From Aeromonas veronii bv. veronii (GTDB taxonomy: Bacteria > Pseudomonadota > Gammaproteobacteria > Enterobacterales > Aeromonadaceae), in NCBI RefSeq assembly GCF_000820225.1, contig NZ_CDDK01000040.1, positions 1-45,578 on the forward strand: 45,578 nt of DNA, given 5' to 3'. Both the position numbers and the translations under genes were made by a program. Under the pieces are notes generated by a model. The model was not told where the DNA came from. It did no database searches and worked only from the letters and a program-made list of their open reading frames with translations. Below, in pieces: positions 8,918 to 16,990 of this stretch; position 1 is the stretch's first letter; the number at the start of each line of letters is the position of its first letter.

Positions 8918-9149
8918 TTGAAAACCGATATGAATTATTTTCTGTTAAAATCAATTCGATTAGACTCGATTGTTTTCTATATCTCGCTAACACAATAATA
9001 TCACTATTACTGGTGCGTGACATTGATCAAACTTTGGCCTTACCATGGTTATGCCGACACTAGACCATCCGGCTATTAACCTAAAAAGGGCCAAGCGTGA
9101 CCAAGAATATTAAAATTCTTCAAACCAGACCAGTCTTTATTAGCACTAT

Positions 9150-9737
9150 ATGGAGCTGACTCTGCTGAAAATGTCTGGCGGCGTGCTGGTTCCTTCCACC
9201 CCAGCTGATGCTGAAGCGATCCGATCATTACCCATTGGCTCATTTATTCAAGCCAAAGGAAGCGGGCGCCGTAATCCTGCTTTTCATCGCCGCTTCTTCG
9301 CATTACTCAATCTGACTTTCGATTACTGGGAACCTGCAGGCGGAATGGTGTCACCAGCAGAGCAGGGGATCTTGAATCGCTTTGTTCGTTACCTCTCACA
9401 TTTTGGCTCATCTCAGGCACTTAACCAAGCGAAGGATGAGTTCATCGAGCTGTTAGCCATTAACAGGGTCGAGCGTCATGGACCTCAAGCTGAAAAGTCA
9501 TTCGAGGTAATGCGCAAGTGGCTGACTGTCGAGGCTGGATATTTCACTATCGTTATACTGCCGGATGGTGGGATGCGCAAAGAACCAAAAAGCATTCGGT
9601 TTAACAAGATGGAACAGGCCGAATTTTCAGATCTATATCGAGCTGTATTCGGTGTGTGTTGGCGCTATGTGTTGAATCAGCAGTTTGGCTCTGAGGCTGA
9701 GAATACCATTGCTCAGCTGATGGGATTTTCTGGATGA
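9150..9737 (+). CDS. Phage DUF1367-family protein
   Basis: 195 residues, soluble. It opens with MELTLLKMSGGVLVPSTPAD and continues with NPAFHRRFFALLNLTFDYW, the recognisable signature of the DUF1367 family found in the late-early (nin-like) region of lambdoid and related phages. Function is unknown in the family. No ribosome site is visible in front of the ATG, which fits a cassette cut off from its original upstream genes. It is first of four genes joined by 4-nt ATGA overlaps, the others being a YbcO-like nuclease, a second nuclease-like protein and a Q-like antiterminator. Family call is good; the start is the best available. Confidence 0.85.
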   Translation: MELTLLKMSGGVLVPSTPADAEAIRSLPIGSFIQAKGSGRRNPAFHRRFFALLNLTFDYWEPAGGMVSPAEQGILNRFVRYLSHFGSSQALNQAKDEFIELLAINRVERHGPQAEKSFEVMRKWLTVEAGYFTIVILPDGGMRKEPKSIRFNKMEQAEFSDLYRAVFGVCWRYVLNQQFGSEAENTIAQLMGFSG

Positions 9738-10063
9738 GGTTTGATACTAGCCCTATTCGCTCGAAAGCACTGCGGAATAGCGCCAGAGGGCAGTTGTGCA
9801 AGTTGCAGTTGCTTGGTGTGTGCCAAGGCGGTACCGAGACGACGGTGTTGGCTCATCTGCCGAGTATGCCTCATGGGATGGCCCTGAAGGGTGATGATCT
9901 GATTGCAGTCGAGGCTTGTGCAGCGTGCCACGATGCCATCGATGGACGATTCAACTATGGCTGGCTACCGGGAGAGAAGGAGGAAGTCCTCTACTTCGCC
10001 CTGATCCGCCAACTGCATCAGTGGGTAGTGCGCGGGCTTATTAGTGTGAAAGGGGCAACATGA
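9734..10063 (+). CDS. YbcO-like (DUF1364) phage nuclease-fold protein
   Basis: 109 residues. The core reads SARGQLCKLQLLGVCQGG, then TTVLAHLPS, then LIAVEACAACHDAIDGR. This is the YbcO/DUF1364 pattern: a Cys pair, the AH segment and a C-x-x-CH knuckle forming a zinc-bound HNH-like fold. In lambdoid prophages this family sits in the nin region between replication genes and Q. DNA cleavage is a family expectation, not demonstrated by the sequence. The start overlaps the previous stop as ATGA, and the next gene overlaps in the same way. Confidence 0.8.
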   Translation: MRFDTSPIRSKALRNSARGQLCKLQLLGVCQGGTETTVLAHLPSMPHGMALKGDDLIAVEACAACHDAIDGRFNYGWLPGEKEEVLYFALIRQLHQWVVRGLISVKGAT

Positions 10064-10485
10064 TCCACCTATCAGCCCTTGAAGCTAGTCGTCTGCTTGC
10101 TAATTACCCCAAAGCTAAGCGGGAAGTTGAGCAACTGAAGACAGTTCAACAGGTAGACAGCTTGCATGGCAATGTGATGGCCGAGCTAGTTGGTTTTCCG
10201 GAGCCAAAGACCGAGCTGCTATTCCACCCAGTTCGAAAATGGAGGTTTGACTATGCCTGGCCACTCAACATGATCGCCCTTGAGATCCACGGCGGGATCC
10301 ACTCTGGGGGGCGGCACACCCGGGGCAAAGGGTTCGTTGAGGACAGAATGAAGATGAATGAGGCCACATTGCTTGGATGGTCCGTCATCGAAGTTACTCC
10401 TGAGCATATCAAGACTGGCCAGCTGCGCGCCTGGTTGCTGAAAGCATTTGACCGGAATACCAATCACTTGAGGACCACCCCATGA
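10060..10485 (+). CDS. Phage PD-(D/E)XK-type nuclease-like protein
   Basis: 141 residues. The central part carries RKWRFDYAWPLNMIALEIHG, then HTRGKGFVEDRMKMNEATLL, then GWSVIEVTPEH. The order of an Asp in an RFDYAWP strand, an E-I-H-G strand and a GRHTRGKGF loop followed by D-R-x-K-x-N and a GW-V-I-E-V strand is that of restriction-like endonucleases related to DUF559/Vsr-type proteins. In the phage nin region such proteins may act as resolvases or recombination nucleases (inference). It overlaps both neighbours by 4 nt (ATGA). The catalytic set appears intact. Confidence 0.65.
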   Translation: MIHLSALEASRLLANYPKAKREVEQLKTVQQVDSLHGNVMAELVGFPEPKTELLFHPVRKWRFDYAWPLNMIALEIHGGIHSGGRHTRGKGFVEDRMKMNEATLLGWSVIEVTPEHIKTGQLRAWLLKAFDRNTNHLRTTP

Positions 10486-11180
10486 GCAAAGCATTGGAAA
10501 TGGCACTGCGCCTGTTTTCACCAAAAGGAGCTCTCCATGAACCGACCTCCCGTAATTTCAGCGCTCTGGGGCGTGACGAGTTGATTGGTGCGCTACAGAT
10601 AGCCTCCAAGGATAATCCCCAGGGGTTGCAGTATCTGATGGCTGATCACCTGATCGACAAACAAGCTATAGAGGCGCTGCAGGCTCACTTCAACGATGGC
10701 CTGTGTAATGCGGATGTAGGGCGTATGGCATTGGCTATCCTGCTACGACGTCCACTGCCAGAGCAATTGGAGAGGCTCGTTCTATCTCATCCCTACTATG
10801 ACAAAGAGCGCCGCCGTGCTGCAGTGGTAATGGAGAAGGCCAAGCGGGCTCACCGTCACGGTAATGATCATGAATATCTGCGCCTGCTAGATGAGCGTAA
10901 TGCCATCCTAAATACCGCGCATGGTCGCTGTGTTGATGAGATGCTGATATCCGGGCGTTGTCCACATTGCACTGGAACCGGCAGGCGGCTACGAATCGGT
11001 GGCGAGTGTCCCAAGTGTCATGATACCGGGCGTGTGGCCCCTGACATTGCTCTGGTCTCCCGTCGATTCGGAGGGGAAGTACAACTATCTGTAGAGAGCA
11101 TGGTGGATGAGGTGATCTACCAAGCGTCAGATCTCACTAAGGCTATGGAGCGGCAGGTTCGGGAAATGGTCATGGAGTGA
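10482..11180 (+). CDS. Probable phage antitermination protein Q-like, zinc-finger type
   Basis: 232 residues. A helical N-terminal two-thirds is rich in Arg/Lys/Glu and contains a DKERRRAAVVMEKAKRAHRH helix. Then comes a four-cysteine finger CPHCTGTG...CPKCHDTG at about residues 163-185, then a short helical tail. Phage late-gene antiterminators of the Antiterm (phage 82-like) family carry such a C-x-x-C-x-G-x-G zinc finger, and Q is expected last in this gene order, before the lysis genes. Those downstream late genes are absent here, as a reversed GGDEF gene follows at once. Either the cassette is a remnant or the protein acts elsewhere. A DnaJ-like finger in an unrelated phage protein is the alternative. 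Confidence 0.55.
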   Translation: MSKALEMALRLFSPKGALHEPTSRNFSALGRDELIGALQIASKDNPQGLQYLMADHLIDKQAIEALQAHFNDGLCNADVGRMALAILLRRPLPEQLERLVLSHPYYDKERRRAAVVMEKAKRAHRHGNDHEYLRLLDERNAILNTAHGRCVDEMLISGRCPHCTGTGRRLRIGGECPKCHDTGRVAPDIALVSRRFGGEVQLSVESMVDEVIYQASDLTKAMERQVREMVME

Positions 11181-11225
11181 GGTTCTTCCTATCGTGTCAG
11201 CTCCCATGGAGTCACTGCGCTTAAC

Positions 11226-12068
11226 TCATGTAGGCGTTGCTTTTTTGGTTGCTTTATTTTTGTACATTTTCCTGTCAATGATATCTAAGGTCGTATCTAT
11301 GTTTGACTCAAAGCGGTTGTAACCAAATGAAAATGAAAGCTGAGGGTAATTCTTTTGGAATTTAGTTTTGAATCGTATTTCGATTTCTTGTAATGCCTCT
11401 TTCACATCTACATCTTCAGTACAGTCGATGATGATAAGGTACTCATCACCCCCCATTCTCACAATGTAGTCATCATGCCGGAAGGTTTTCTTCAAAATAT
11501 TGGCTACATCACACAAAACCTTATCACCTGCTAAGTGACCAAATGAATCGTTGATGTATTTAAAATTATCAAGGTCCATATAAATCAGTAGGTTATCTGA
11601 TTTTAATTGTAGGTCTTCTAGAACACTTCGATTATAAATTCCAGTCAGTGGGTCCGTTTTAGCTTGTTTTTGGTACAACATTTTTTCATTGTATGAGTCA
11701 GTTATATCTGTTGCTAAGGTGAATATATATACCTCATCTTCCACTACACTCTTAAATTTTGTGACATCAAAATAATGCACGTTATCGTCAAATTTAAACG
11801 ACATAATCTTATTGGATTCTTCATTGTTATCCATATATGTTAGAGTCAAGTCATGGCATTGGGCAAATACATTTGCGACATTGCCATCGACTAAGTCACA
11901 GATATCATCATTCGTTAAACCGATAATGTTCATATCTGTGAGACTTGCAACCCATTCTCTAAATGGTTCATTTATATAGACAATCCGGTGTTTGCTGTCC
12001 CTTACTGATAGAAACCCAGGAAAATATTTAATAAAAATATCAGAAAAATTTATTGCTGTTTTGCTCAT
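11226..12068 (-). CDS. PAS-GGDEF diguanylate cyclase
   Basis: About 280 residues, soluble. A PAS-like sensor domain (about 5-125: KYFPGFLSVRDSKHRIVYIN ... FTLATDITD) is followed by a GGDEF domain (about 140-275) beginning with DPLTGIYNRSVLED. The active-site motif is MGGDEYL, a functional variant of GGDEF. RHDD lies five residues before it, matching the RxxD inhibitory site. It should make c-di-GMP under product feedback (family knowledge). No membrane segment, so the PAS ligand is intracellular. The ATG at 12068 is chosen, but no strong ribosome site is visible; an ATG at 12092 or TTG at 12125 are alternatives. The gene is strikingly AT-rich (a 60-base block at 11761 has 18 G/C), which points to horizontal origin. 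Confidence 0.9.
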   Translation of the reverse strand: MSKTAINFSDIFIKYFPGFLSVRDSKHRIVYINEPFREWVASLTDMNIIGLTNDDICDLVDGNVANVFAQCHDLTLTYMDNNEESNKIMSFKFDDNVHYFDVTKFKSVVEDEVYIFTLATDITDSYNEKMLYQKQAKTDPLTGIYNRSVLEDLQLKSDNLLIYMDLDNFKYINDSFGHLAGDKVLCDVANILKKTFRHDDYIVRMGGDEYLIIIDCTEDVDVKEALQEIEIRFKTKFQKNYPQLSFSFGYNRFESNIDTTLDIIDRKMYKNKATKKATPT

Positions 12069-12125
12069 AAAGACACCATTATTAATAACCATTCCCGTAA
12101 CATCAAGTGTAGTTGTTTGCAACAA

Positions 12126-13633
12126 TCACACATCGCTAATCTGTTTAGTGCCTTAGGAGGAGCCTTCACATACAGCAACATGAACAGGGATAATTAAGGC
12201 TATCTATGTCAGCAGATTAAGTGGGGTAATATGCACGGTTCTAAGGCTGAGATCTAGCGCAGCTGATATGATTGATATCAGGCATAGCTTATCGCCAAGT
12301 TGGCTACATCAGAGAAGAACGGAAATTATCATTCATATAGTCCATTGTTTTTAAACAGCTTACTATTATTTTAACGTTTTCGTGCTATTCGCGCTCAGTC
12401 ATGTTTGCGAGGTACTGTCATTGATGACGACCGTTCCTTAATTTTTTTGAAAAAATATGTTGCAGAGATACATTGAATGCATAGATGAGCAAGATAGCGG
12501 CAAACATGACCATGTTGTGATTAATGCTTCTGGTTGAATTCACCCCGCCGTCCCAGCGTTAGTATTGCTTAAAGATGACCAGAGTCACCGTGACCTTGGT
12601 CTTTTTCATTTCTGGCTCGCCTGGTGCGGGCTTTGTCGTTTCTGGAGGGGAGGGGGAGATAGGTGGCGTCACTATAGGGGGACCAAGATTGTGCCGCTTG
12701 TTGTTGTGTCAGGTGATAACTAGATCTGTACAGTCAGGCCAAGCTGGATGCACTCACACCAAGCGTGATGAAGCAGCGGGCGCTGGCGGCCAGATCCCCG
12801 AATACTGGTTCGGTGGTGCGTGGTAGCTGGCGGCGCAAGTCTCGCAATCAGCTGGGCCATGCCAGCTGGCTGGATGTGGTAGAAGCCGCTCTCTGGTGCT
12901 TCTGGCATGGGGACGATTCGGCCAGCGGCGAGGTATTGCTCGGCTTACTGCTGGGGCGGGATGAGCGAGTGCGGCTTGTTTATGGTCTGCTGGTGGGGGC
13001 TTTCTACATGGGTGAGCCTTTCAAGCTCGAGTGAGATTGTTTGAATGCCTCAGTAAGTGATTAAAATATAAAAATAAAATGAACTTCTGCAGTTTATGTC
13101 CACGAACTTCTGCATGTGGTGTTTCAAATATGAAACGGCTGGACGGGTCTGGCCTGGCTCTATTACGGCAAAAACGGATGAAATCCTGTCGGTTCAGTTG
13201 CTCAGTCGAAGAGTGTTACTATCTGTAGCAATGCCCCTCAAATTTCACCACGTCCCAATTGTGTACCACTATCATCAGCGTTAGAGCCATAAACCTTTAT
13301 AAATCAGTTCATTAAAAAAGACATATTGCAAAACGTGGAAGTAGAATGTTGGCTCGTTGCCCGCGTGTGCTGTTTTGCTCATGTTGCTCGAGATGAGGTA
13401 TCCGATGACGGCGGCTAGCGCCTGGGTGGGCGGTGCCAGGCACCACAATTGCCAGCATGGTAAACCATAGCGCAGGCAGAACGAAGGGCGAGCCGCGCAG
13501 GTGGCGGTTTATTGGGCGGTTGTTCCCGACATCTTGTGCACTTCTGTCTTGCTCAGCGGGACTATACGACCAATTTATCTCGTAGGATGCGATGATTTTT
13601 TATGACATCAAAATGTTAGCCTGGTCCCATATC
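12126..13633. other. Degraded intergenic region, mostly without genes
   Basis: About 1.5 kb between the GGDEF gene and the sulfatase-maturase operon. The only family-level signal is an ADP-ribosylglycohydrolase tail ending at 13034. Also seen: a minus-strand proline-rich frame of about 49 codons (12559-12708, ending KVTVTLVIFKQY) and a minus-strand frame near 13321-13520 without start or family match. Composition shifts from AT-rich (12.1-12.5 kb) to GC-rich near 12.6-13.0 and 13.4-13.5 kb, as expected of mixed debris. No transposase ends, tRNA or clear attachment repeats were found. Confidence 0.5.
12765..13034 (+). pseudogene. C-terminal remnant of an ADP-ribosylglycohydrolase
   Basis: The frame ends with SWLDVVEAALWCFWHGDD, then GEVLLGLLLGRDERVRLVYG, then LLVGAFYMGE. 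ADP-ribosylglycohydrolases (DraG/ARH family) end with a 'V-x-x-L-E-A-A-L-W-C-F-W' helix, a 'LGxDxDT' metal-binding loop and 'GQLAGAxYG'. All three are seen in order here, but the metal loop has decayed from G-D-D-x-D-T to GRDERVR, and the N-terminal 200-odd residues are missing. Upstream sequence in any frame does not restore them. It is therefore read as a dead fragment, not a working small protein. ARH enzymes remove ADP-ribose from proteins, so an intact ancestor may have belonged to a lost accessory or phage module (inference). Confidence 0.6.
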
Positions 13634-13660
13634 CGCTGGTTATAAGGAGTATAACCAGCG
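13634..13660. promoter_or_regulatory. Perfect palindrome, candidate LysR-type operator of the maturase operon
   Basis: Two 11-base arms, CGCTGGTTATA (13634-13644) and its exact complement (13650-13660), flank the spacer AGGAG. The centre reads T-N11-A (13641-13653), the classic LysR-type box with dyad symmetry. It ends 62 bases before the maturase ATG. The 11-mer CCGCTGGTTAT (13633-13643) recurs upstream of the sulfatase at 26706-26716. A hairpin in an untranslated leader is the alternative; no T-run follows, so it is not a terminator. Confidence 0.5.
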
Positions 13661-13722
13661 TGTGACGGCGGTAGCCTTTAGACTGCAGGCCTCAAAACAG
13701 CAATTTTGCAGGTGGTGCAGTT

Positions 13723-15036
13723 ATGGTGATTACTCAGGGTCCACAGTTCAACGGCAAGGCATCCAAGCGGATGCATGTGATGGCCAAACCTATCGGGGCC
13801 GTGTGTAACATCGACTGCACCTACTGCTACTACCTCAGCAAGCAGGATCTGCTGGAATACAAGAAGGGGTGTTCGCCCCAGATGGACGAGCAGACCCTTG
13901 AGACCTATATCCGCCAATATATCGAGGGGCAGAACACCCCCGAGATCATCTTCTCCTGGCAGGGGGGAGAGCCGACGTTGCTCGGGCTCGACTATTTTCG
14001 CAAAGTGGTCGAGTTGCAGCGCAAATACCAGCCGCAAGGGGTGGTGATTGCCAACGACCTGCAGACCAACGGCATCCTGCTCAACGATGAGTGGTGTGAA
14101 TTTCTGGCCGCCAACAACTTTCTCATCGGTCTGAGCATCGATGGCCCCGAGTTGCTACACAACGCCTATCGGGTCAACCGAGCCGGGCGCGGTACCTTCA
14201 ATCAGGTGATGGCGGCGGTGGCGTTGCTGCATAAATACAAGGTGAAGTTTGCCACCCTGACCTGCGTCAACAACCTCACCAGCAAGAATGCGCTGGAGGT
14301 TTATCGCTTCCTGCGTGATGAGGTGAAGTCGCCCCAGATGCAGTTTATCCCCATCGTCGAGCAGAAGAGTTTTCGCACCACCGCGCCCCAGACCTGGCAA
14401 CCGCAGGAGCAACTCAAGCAGGGGGACAAGCGCCTCAATCCCTGGCACAAAAATTCGGTGGTCGAGCCCTGGTGCGTCTCGGCCGAGGGGTGGGGGGATT
14501 TTCTCATCACCATTTTCGATGAGTGGGTGCAGCGGGATCTGGGACGGGTCTTCGTGCAATATTTCGAGGCGAGTGTCGAGACCTGGATGGGACGCAAGAA
14601 CCCCCTCTGTACCTTGGGGGAGATCTGCGGCAAGGGGCTGGCGATGGAGCCCAACGGCGATGTGTTTGCCTGTGACCACTATGTCTATCCCAAGTACAAG
14701 ATCGGCAATATCCACCATCAGCCGCTCAGTGAACTGGCGTATTCGCCCGCCCAGCAAGCCTTCGGCTTTGCCAAATCGCGCAGTCTGGCCCGCCAGTGCC
14801 AGCAGTGTGACTACCAGTTTGCCTGCTATGGGGAGTGCCCGAAGAACCGATTTATTCGCACCCACGAAGGGGAGGCAGGTCTGAATTACCTCTGTGCCGG
14901 TTGGTACAAGTTTTTCAGCCATATCGATCAGTCGATGGCCTATATCCTGCGCCGTGCCGGTTATCCGGTGGCCCATGGCAAGTACCGTGATTCGGTGATG
15001 AATAACGGCGTCATGACACATGGTCAGAGGAAATAA
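13723..15036 (+). CDS. Anaerobic sulfatase-maturating radical SAM enzyme (anSME)
   Basis: 437 residues. The radical-SAM motif CNIDCTYC places cysteines at 28, 32 and 35, binding the 4Fe-4S cluster that cleaves S-adenosylmethionine. The C-terminal SPASM region supplies cysteines for two more clusters (CTLGEICGKG, FACDHY, CQQCDYQFACYGECP, YLCAGW). The enzyme oxidises an active-site Cys or Ser of a sulfatase to formylglycine without oxygen (family knowledge). Full length for anSME. Its obvious client is the sulfatase at 24.9-26.4 kb, whose motif has a Cys. It is first in a plus-strand operon: the next start is three bases after its stop. A LysR-type palindrome lies 62 bases upstream. Confidence 0.93.
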   Translation: MVITQGPQFNGKASKRMHVMAKPIGAVCNIDCTYCYYLSKQDLLEYKKGCSPQMDEQTLETYIRQYIEGQNTPEIIFSWQGGEPTLLGLDYFRKVVELQRKYQPQGVVIANDLQTNGILLNDEWCEFLAANNFLIGLSIDGPELLHNAYRVNRAGRGTFNQVMAAVALLHKYKVKFATLTCVNNLTSKNALEVYRFLRDEVKSPQMQFIPIVEQKSFRTTAPQTWQPQEQLKQGDKRLNPWHKNSVVEPWCVSAEGWGDFLITIFDEWVQRDLGRVFVQYFEASVETWMGRKNPLCTLGEICGKGLAMEPNGDVFACDHYVYPKYKIGNIHHQPLSELAYSPAQQAFGFAKSRSLARQCQQCDYQFACYGECPKNRFIRTHEGEAGLNYLCAGWYKFFSHIDQSMAYILRRAGYPVAHGKYRDSVMNNGVMTHGQRK

Positions 15037-15039
15037 GCG

Positions 15040-16155
15040 ATGCAGAGAATGTTGAGTCGCCACGAGTTCCGTCACACCCGCTCCTGCACCATGGGCGCCT
15101 TGTGGCTGGCCCTTGGCATGACCCTGTCTGGCCCAACACTGGCGGTAGCCAGCCCTGAGCCGCCAGTCACCACATCAGCGAATGGGGCACCCACTGCATC
15201 CGTGGCGGCCAGTGCGCCCTCAGCCGCCCAGATCCAGCAGTGGGCCTACAGTGCGCAGAATATCTCCCTGCCAGCGGTGGAGCGGGCCGATGCCCTGCGC
15301 CAGCTGGCGGCTTATCCGAACCAGAACAGTCTGGTGGCGGTGGCCAGAAGCCTGCGTGATGAGCACGCATTGGTGCGCGAAGCGGCGGTGATTGCCGCCG
15401 ATCCCTATCAGTTTGCGCACCGCTGGCGACTGCTCTCACCGCTGCTGGCTGACAGCAGTGCCGAGGTTCGCCGCGCCGCTACCTTCAATCTGGCTCGCGA
15501 TTATGGCGCCATGAATGAGGGGCAACTGAGCGCCATTGGCCAGCCGCTGGCGGAGTTGAGCGAGTATCTCGCCCGGCAGCAGGACCCTGCGCAGCAGCTG
15601 TTGCAGGCAGATCTCTATCGCTGGACCCGGCAGTGGGACAAGGCGCAGGCAAGCTACGAACAACTGCTGGCCAATCAGCCTGACAATCCCCAGCTCTGGC
15701 TTGGCCTCTCTGACAACTTGCGGGCTCAGCAACGGGATGCCGAGGCGCTGGCCTTGCTCAACAAGGGGATTCTTGCGCTGCCGCAGAATGCCAACCTCCA
15801 TTACGCCAAGGCGCTGACCCAGGTGCGCCTCGATCAGAAGAACGAAGCGGCAGTCACCATGGCACGGGCTGCGGAGCTCGCTGGCAATAATAGCTACTTC
15901 TGGTATCTCAACGGGGTGCTGCAAGAGCCGCTGGATCTTGAGAAAGCCATCGGCTCGTTCGAGCTTGCCTACCGGATCTCCGGCGCGCCGGAGCAGCTCT
16001 ATGCGGTGTGTGATATCTACCTTCGCCACGATCACCCCAAGAGCGACGCCTGCATGAGTGAACTTGGCAAGATAGCGCCCCCCGAGGTGCTGGCCGAGCT
16101 CAATAGCAAGCGCGCGAGCAAGACGAGCACGCCGCCGGTTTCCGCTGGCCAGTGA
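15040..16155 (+). CDS. Exported HEAT/TPR-repeat protein of the sulfatase operon
   Basis: 371 residues. An N-terminal signal-like segment follows a basic stretch (GALWLALGMTLSGPTLAVAS). Next comes a short HEAT-like region (about 75-170: RADALRQLAA, ALVREAAVIAAD, SAEVRRAATFNLARDY), then TPR units (about 190-320: AQASYEQLLANQPDNPQLWL, EALALLNKGILALPQNANLH). Such repeats bind proteins or peptides. Translation is likely coupled to the maturase, whose last codons contain the AGAGGA ribosome site. It probably acts in the periplasm together with the FGE-fold lipoprotein encoded 34 bases downstream (inference). No catalytic motif. A PCRMP-like scaffold or a cytochrome-assembly-like TPR protein are alternatives. 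Confidence 0.7.
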   Translation: MQRMLSRHEFRHTRSCTMGALWLALGMTLSGPTLAVASPEPPVTTSANGAPTASVAASAPSAAQIQQWAYSAQNISLPAVERADALRQLAAYPNQNSLVAVARSLRDEHALVREAAVIAADPYQFAHRWRLLSPLLADSSAEVRRAATFNLARDYGAMNEGQLSAIGQPLAELSEYLARQQDPAQQLLQADLYRWTRQWDKAQASYEQLLANQPDNPQLWLGLSDNLRAQQRDAEALALLNKGILALPQNANLHYAKALTQVRLDQKNEAAVTMARAAELAGNNSYFWYLNGVLQEPLDLEKAIGSFELAYRISGAPEQLYAVCDIYLRHDHPKSDACMSELGKIAPPEVLAELNSKRASKTSTPPVSAGQ

Positions 16156-16189
16156 TGGCTGCCACTTCTCTTACTGCACAGGTCAGGCT

Positions 16190-16990
16190 ATGACGATCAT
16201 ACCGTTCAAATGCGCAATTCCGTTGCTGGCGACCACCCTGCTGGTGGCCGGCTGCACCCTCTCGGTCAAACAGGGCAACCAACCGCTCCATCCGCTGCGA
16301 CAGAAGGTTGAGGCGGACATGGTGCTGGTGGAAGAGGGCCGTTTTGATATGGGCTCCAACGACCCTGCCGCCAAAGCGAGCGAAGGGCCGCAGCATACGG
16401 TCTCGCTCAACAGCTTCTACATGGCAAAATTCGAGGTGACCCAGGCTCTTTTCGAAGCGGTGATGGGCCCCTCCATCAGCTATTTCCAGGCACCGGATGT
16501 ACCGGTCAACAACCTCAGCTGGCAACAGGCCAATCTGTTTGTGACAAGGCTCAATGAGCTGACCGGCGCTCACTACCGCCTGCCCACCGAAGCTGAGTGG
16601 GAGTATGCAGCCAAGGGGGGCAAGCTGAGTAAAGGTTATCGTTACAGCGGCTCCGATCAGATTGACGAAGTGGCCTGGTACAGCGGCAACGCCAAGAATC
16701 GCGCCTATCCGGTGGGGCTGAAAAAGCCCAACGAGCTGGGGCTATACGACATGACCGGCAATGTGGGGGAGTTTGTGGCTGATGCCTATGAAGAGACCTT
16801 CTATCGCCACAGTCCTCAAGAGAACCCGAACAATGCCCAGCAGAGCAAGAGCCACCTCGCCCATAAGTCGGTGCGAGGCGGCAGCTACGCCTATGAGGCT
16901 GAATTGTCTGAAAATTTCCGGCGTGATTTTGCCAGCCAGTCGGTGATGATGGCTGACATGGGATTGCGACTGGTGCGAGATGCCCGTTAG
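16190..16990 (+). CDS. FGE/SUMF1-fold lipoprotein lacking the catalytic cysteines
   Basis: 266 residues. Lipobox LVAGC puts the acylated Cys at residue 22; the +2 residue is Thr, so outer-membrane sorting is expected. The formylglycine-generating-enzyme fold follows (about 43-264): MVLVEEGRFDMGSND, FYMAKFEVTQALFEAVMG, YRLPTEAEWEYAAKGG, GLYDMTGNVGEFVAD, SVRGGSYAYEAE and MGLRLVRDA. Genuine FGE uses a cysteine pair near the C-terminal RGGS...R region; here the whole protein has only Cys8 and Cys22, both in the signal, so sulfatase oxidation is not expected. It more likely has a structural or other modifying role, like many FGE-domain lipoproteins. Third gene of the maturase operon. Its end overlaps the convergent LysR gene by four bases. 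Confidence 0.85.
   Translation: MTIIPFKCAIPLLATTLLVAGCTLSVKQGNQPLHPLRQKVEADMVLVEEGRFDMGSNDPAAKASEGPQHTVSLNSFYMAKFEVTQALFEAVMGPSISYFQAPDVPVNNLSWQQANLFVTRLNELTGAHYRLPTEAEWEYAAKGGKLSKGYRYSGSDQIDEVAWYSGNAKNRAYPVGLKKPNELGLYDMTGNVGEFVADAYEETFYRHSPQENPNNAQQSKSHLAHKSVRGGSYAYEAELSENFRRDFASQSVMMADMGLRLVRDAR

Noticed and set aside
12414..12483. Short frame reading VIDDDRSLIFLKKYVAEI, reminiscent of a response-regulator receiver start
   Set aside because: Only about 23 residues before a stop, no continuing receiver domain in any frame; could be chance.
12559..12708. Minus-strand proline-rich frame ending KVTVTLVIFKQY
   Set aside because: No start codon with a ribosome site, no family recognised; left as debris.
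14155..15075. Long minus-strand frame opposite the maturase gene
   Set aside because: Same antisense effect of GC-rich codon bias; the plus frame has complete radical-SAM and SPASM motifs.
16190..16990. Calling the FGE-fold lipoprotein a true aerobic formylglycine-generating enzyme
   Set aside because: It has no cysteine after the lipidated Cys22, so it lacks the catalytic pair.
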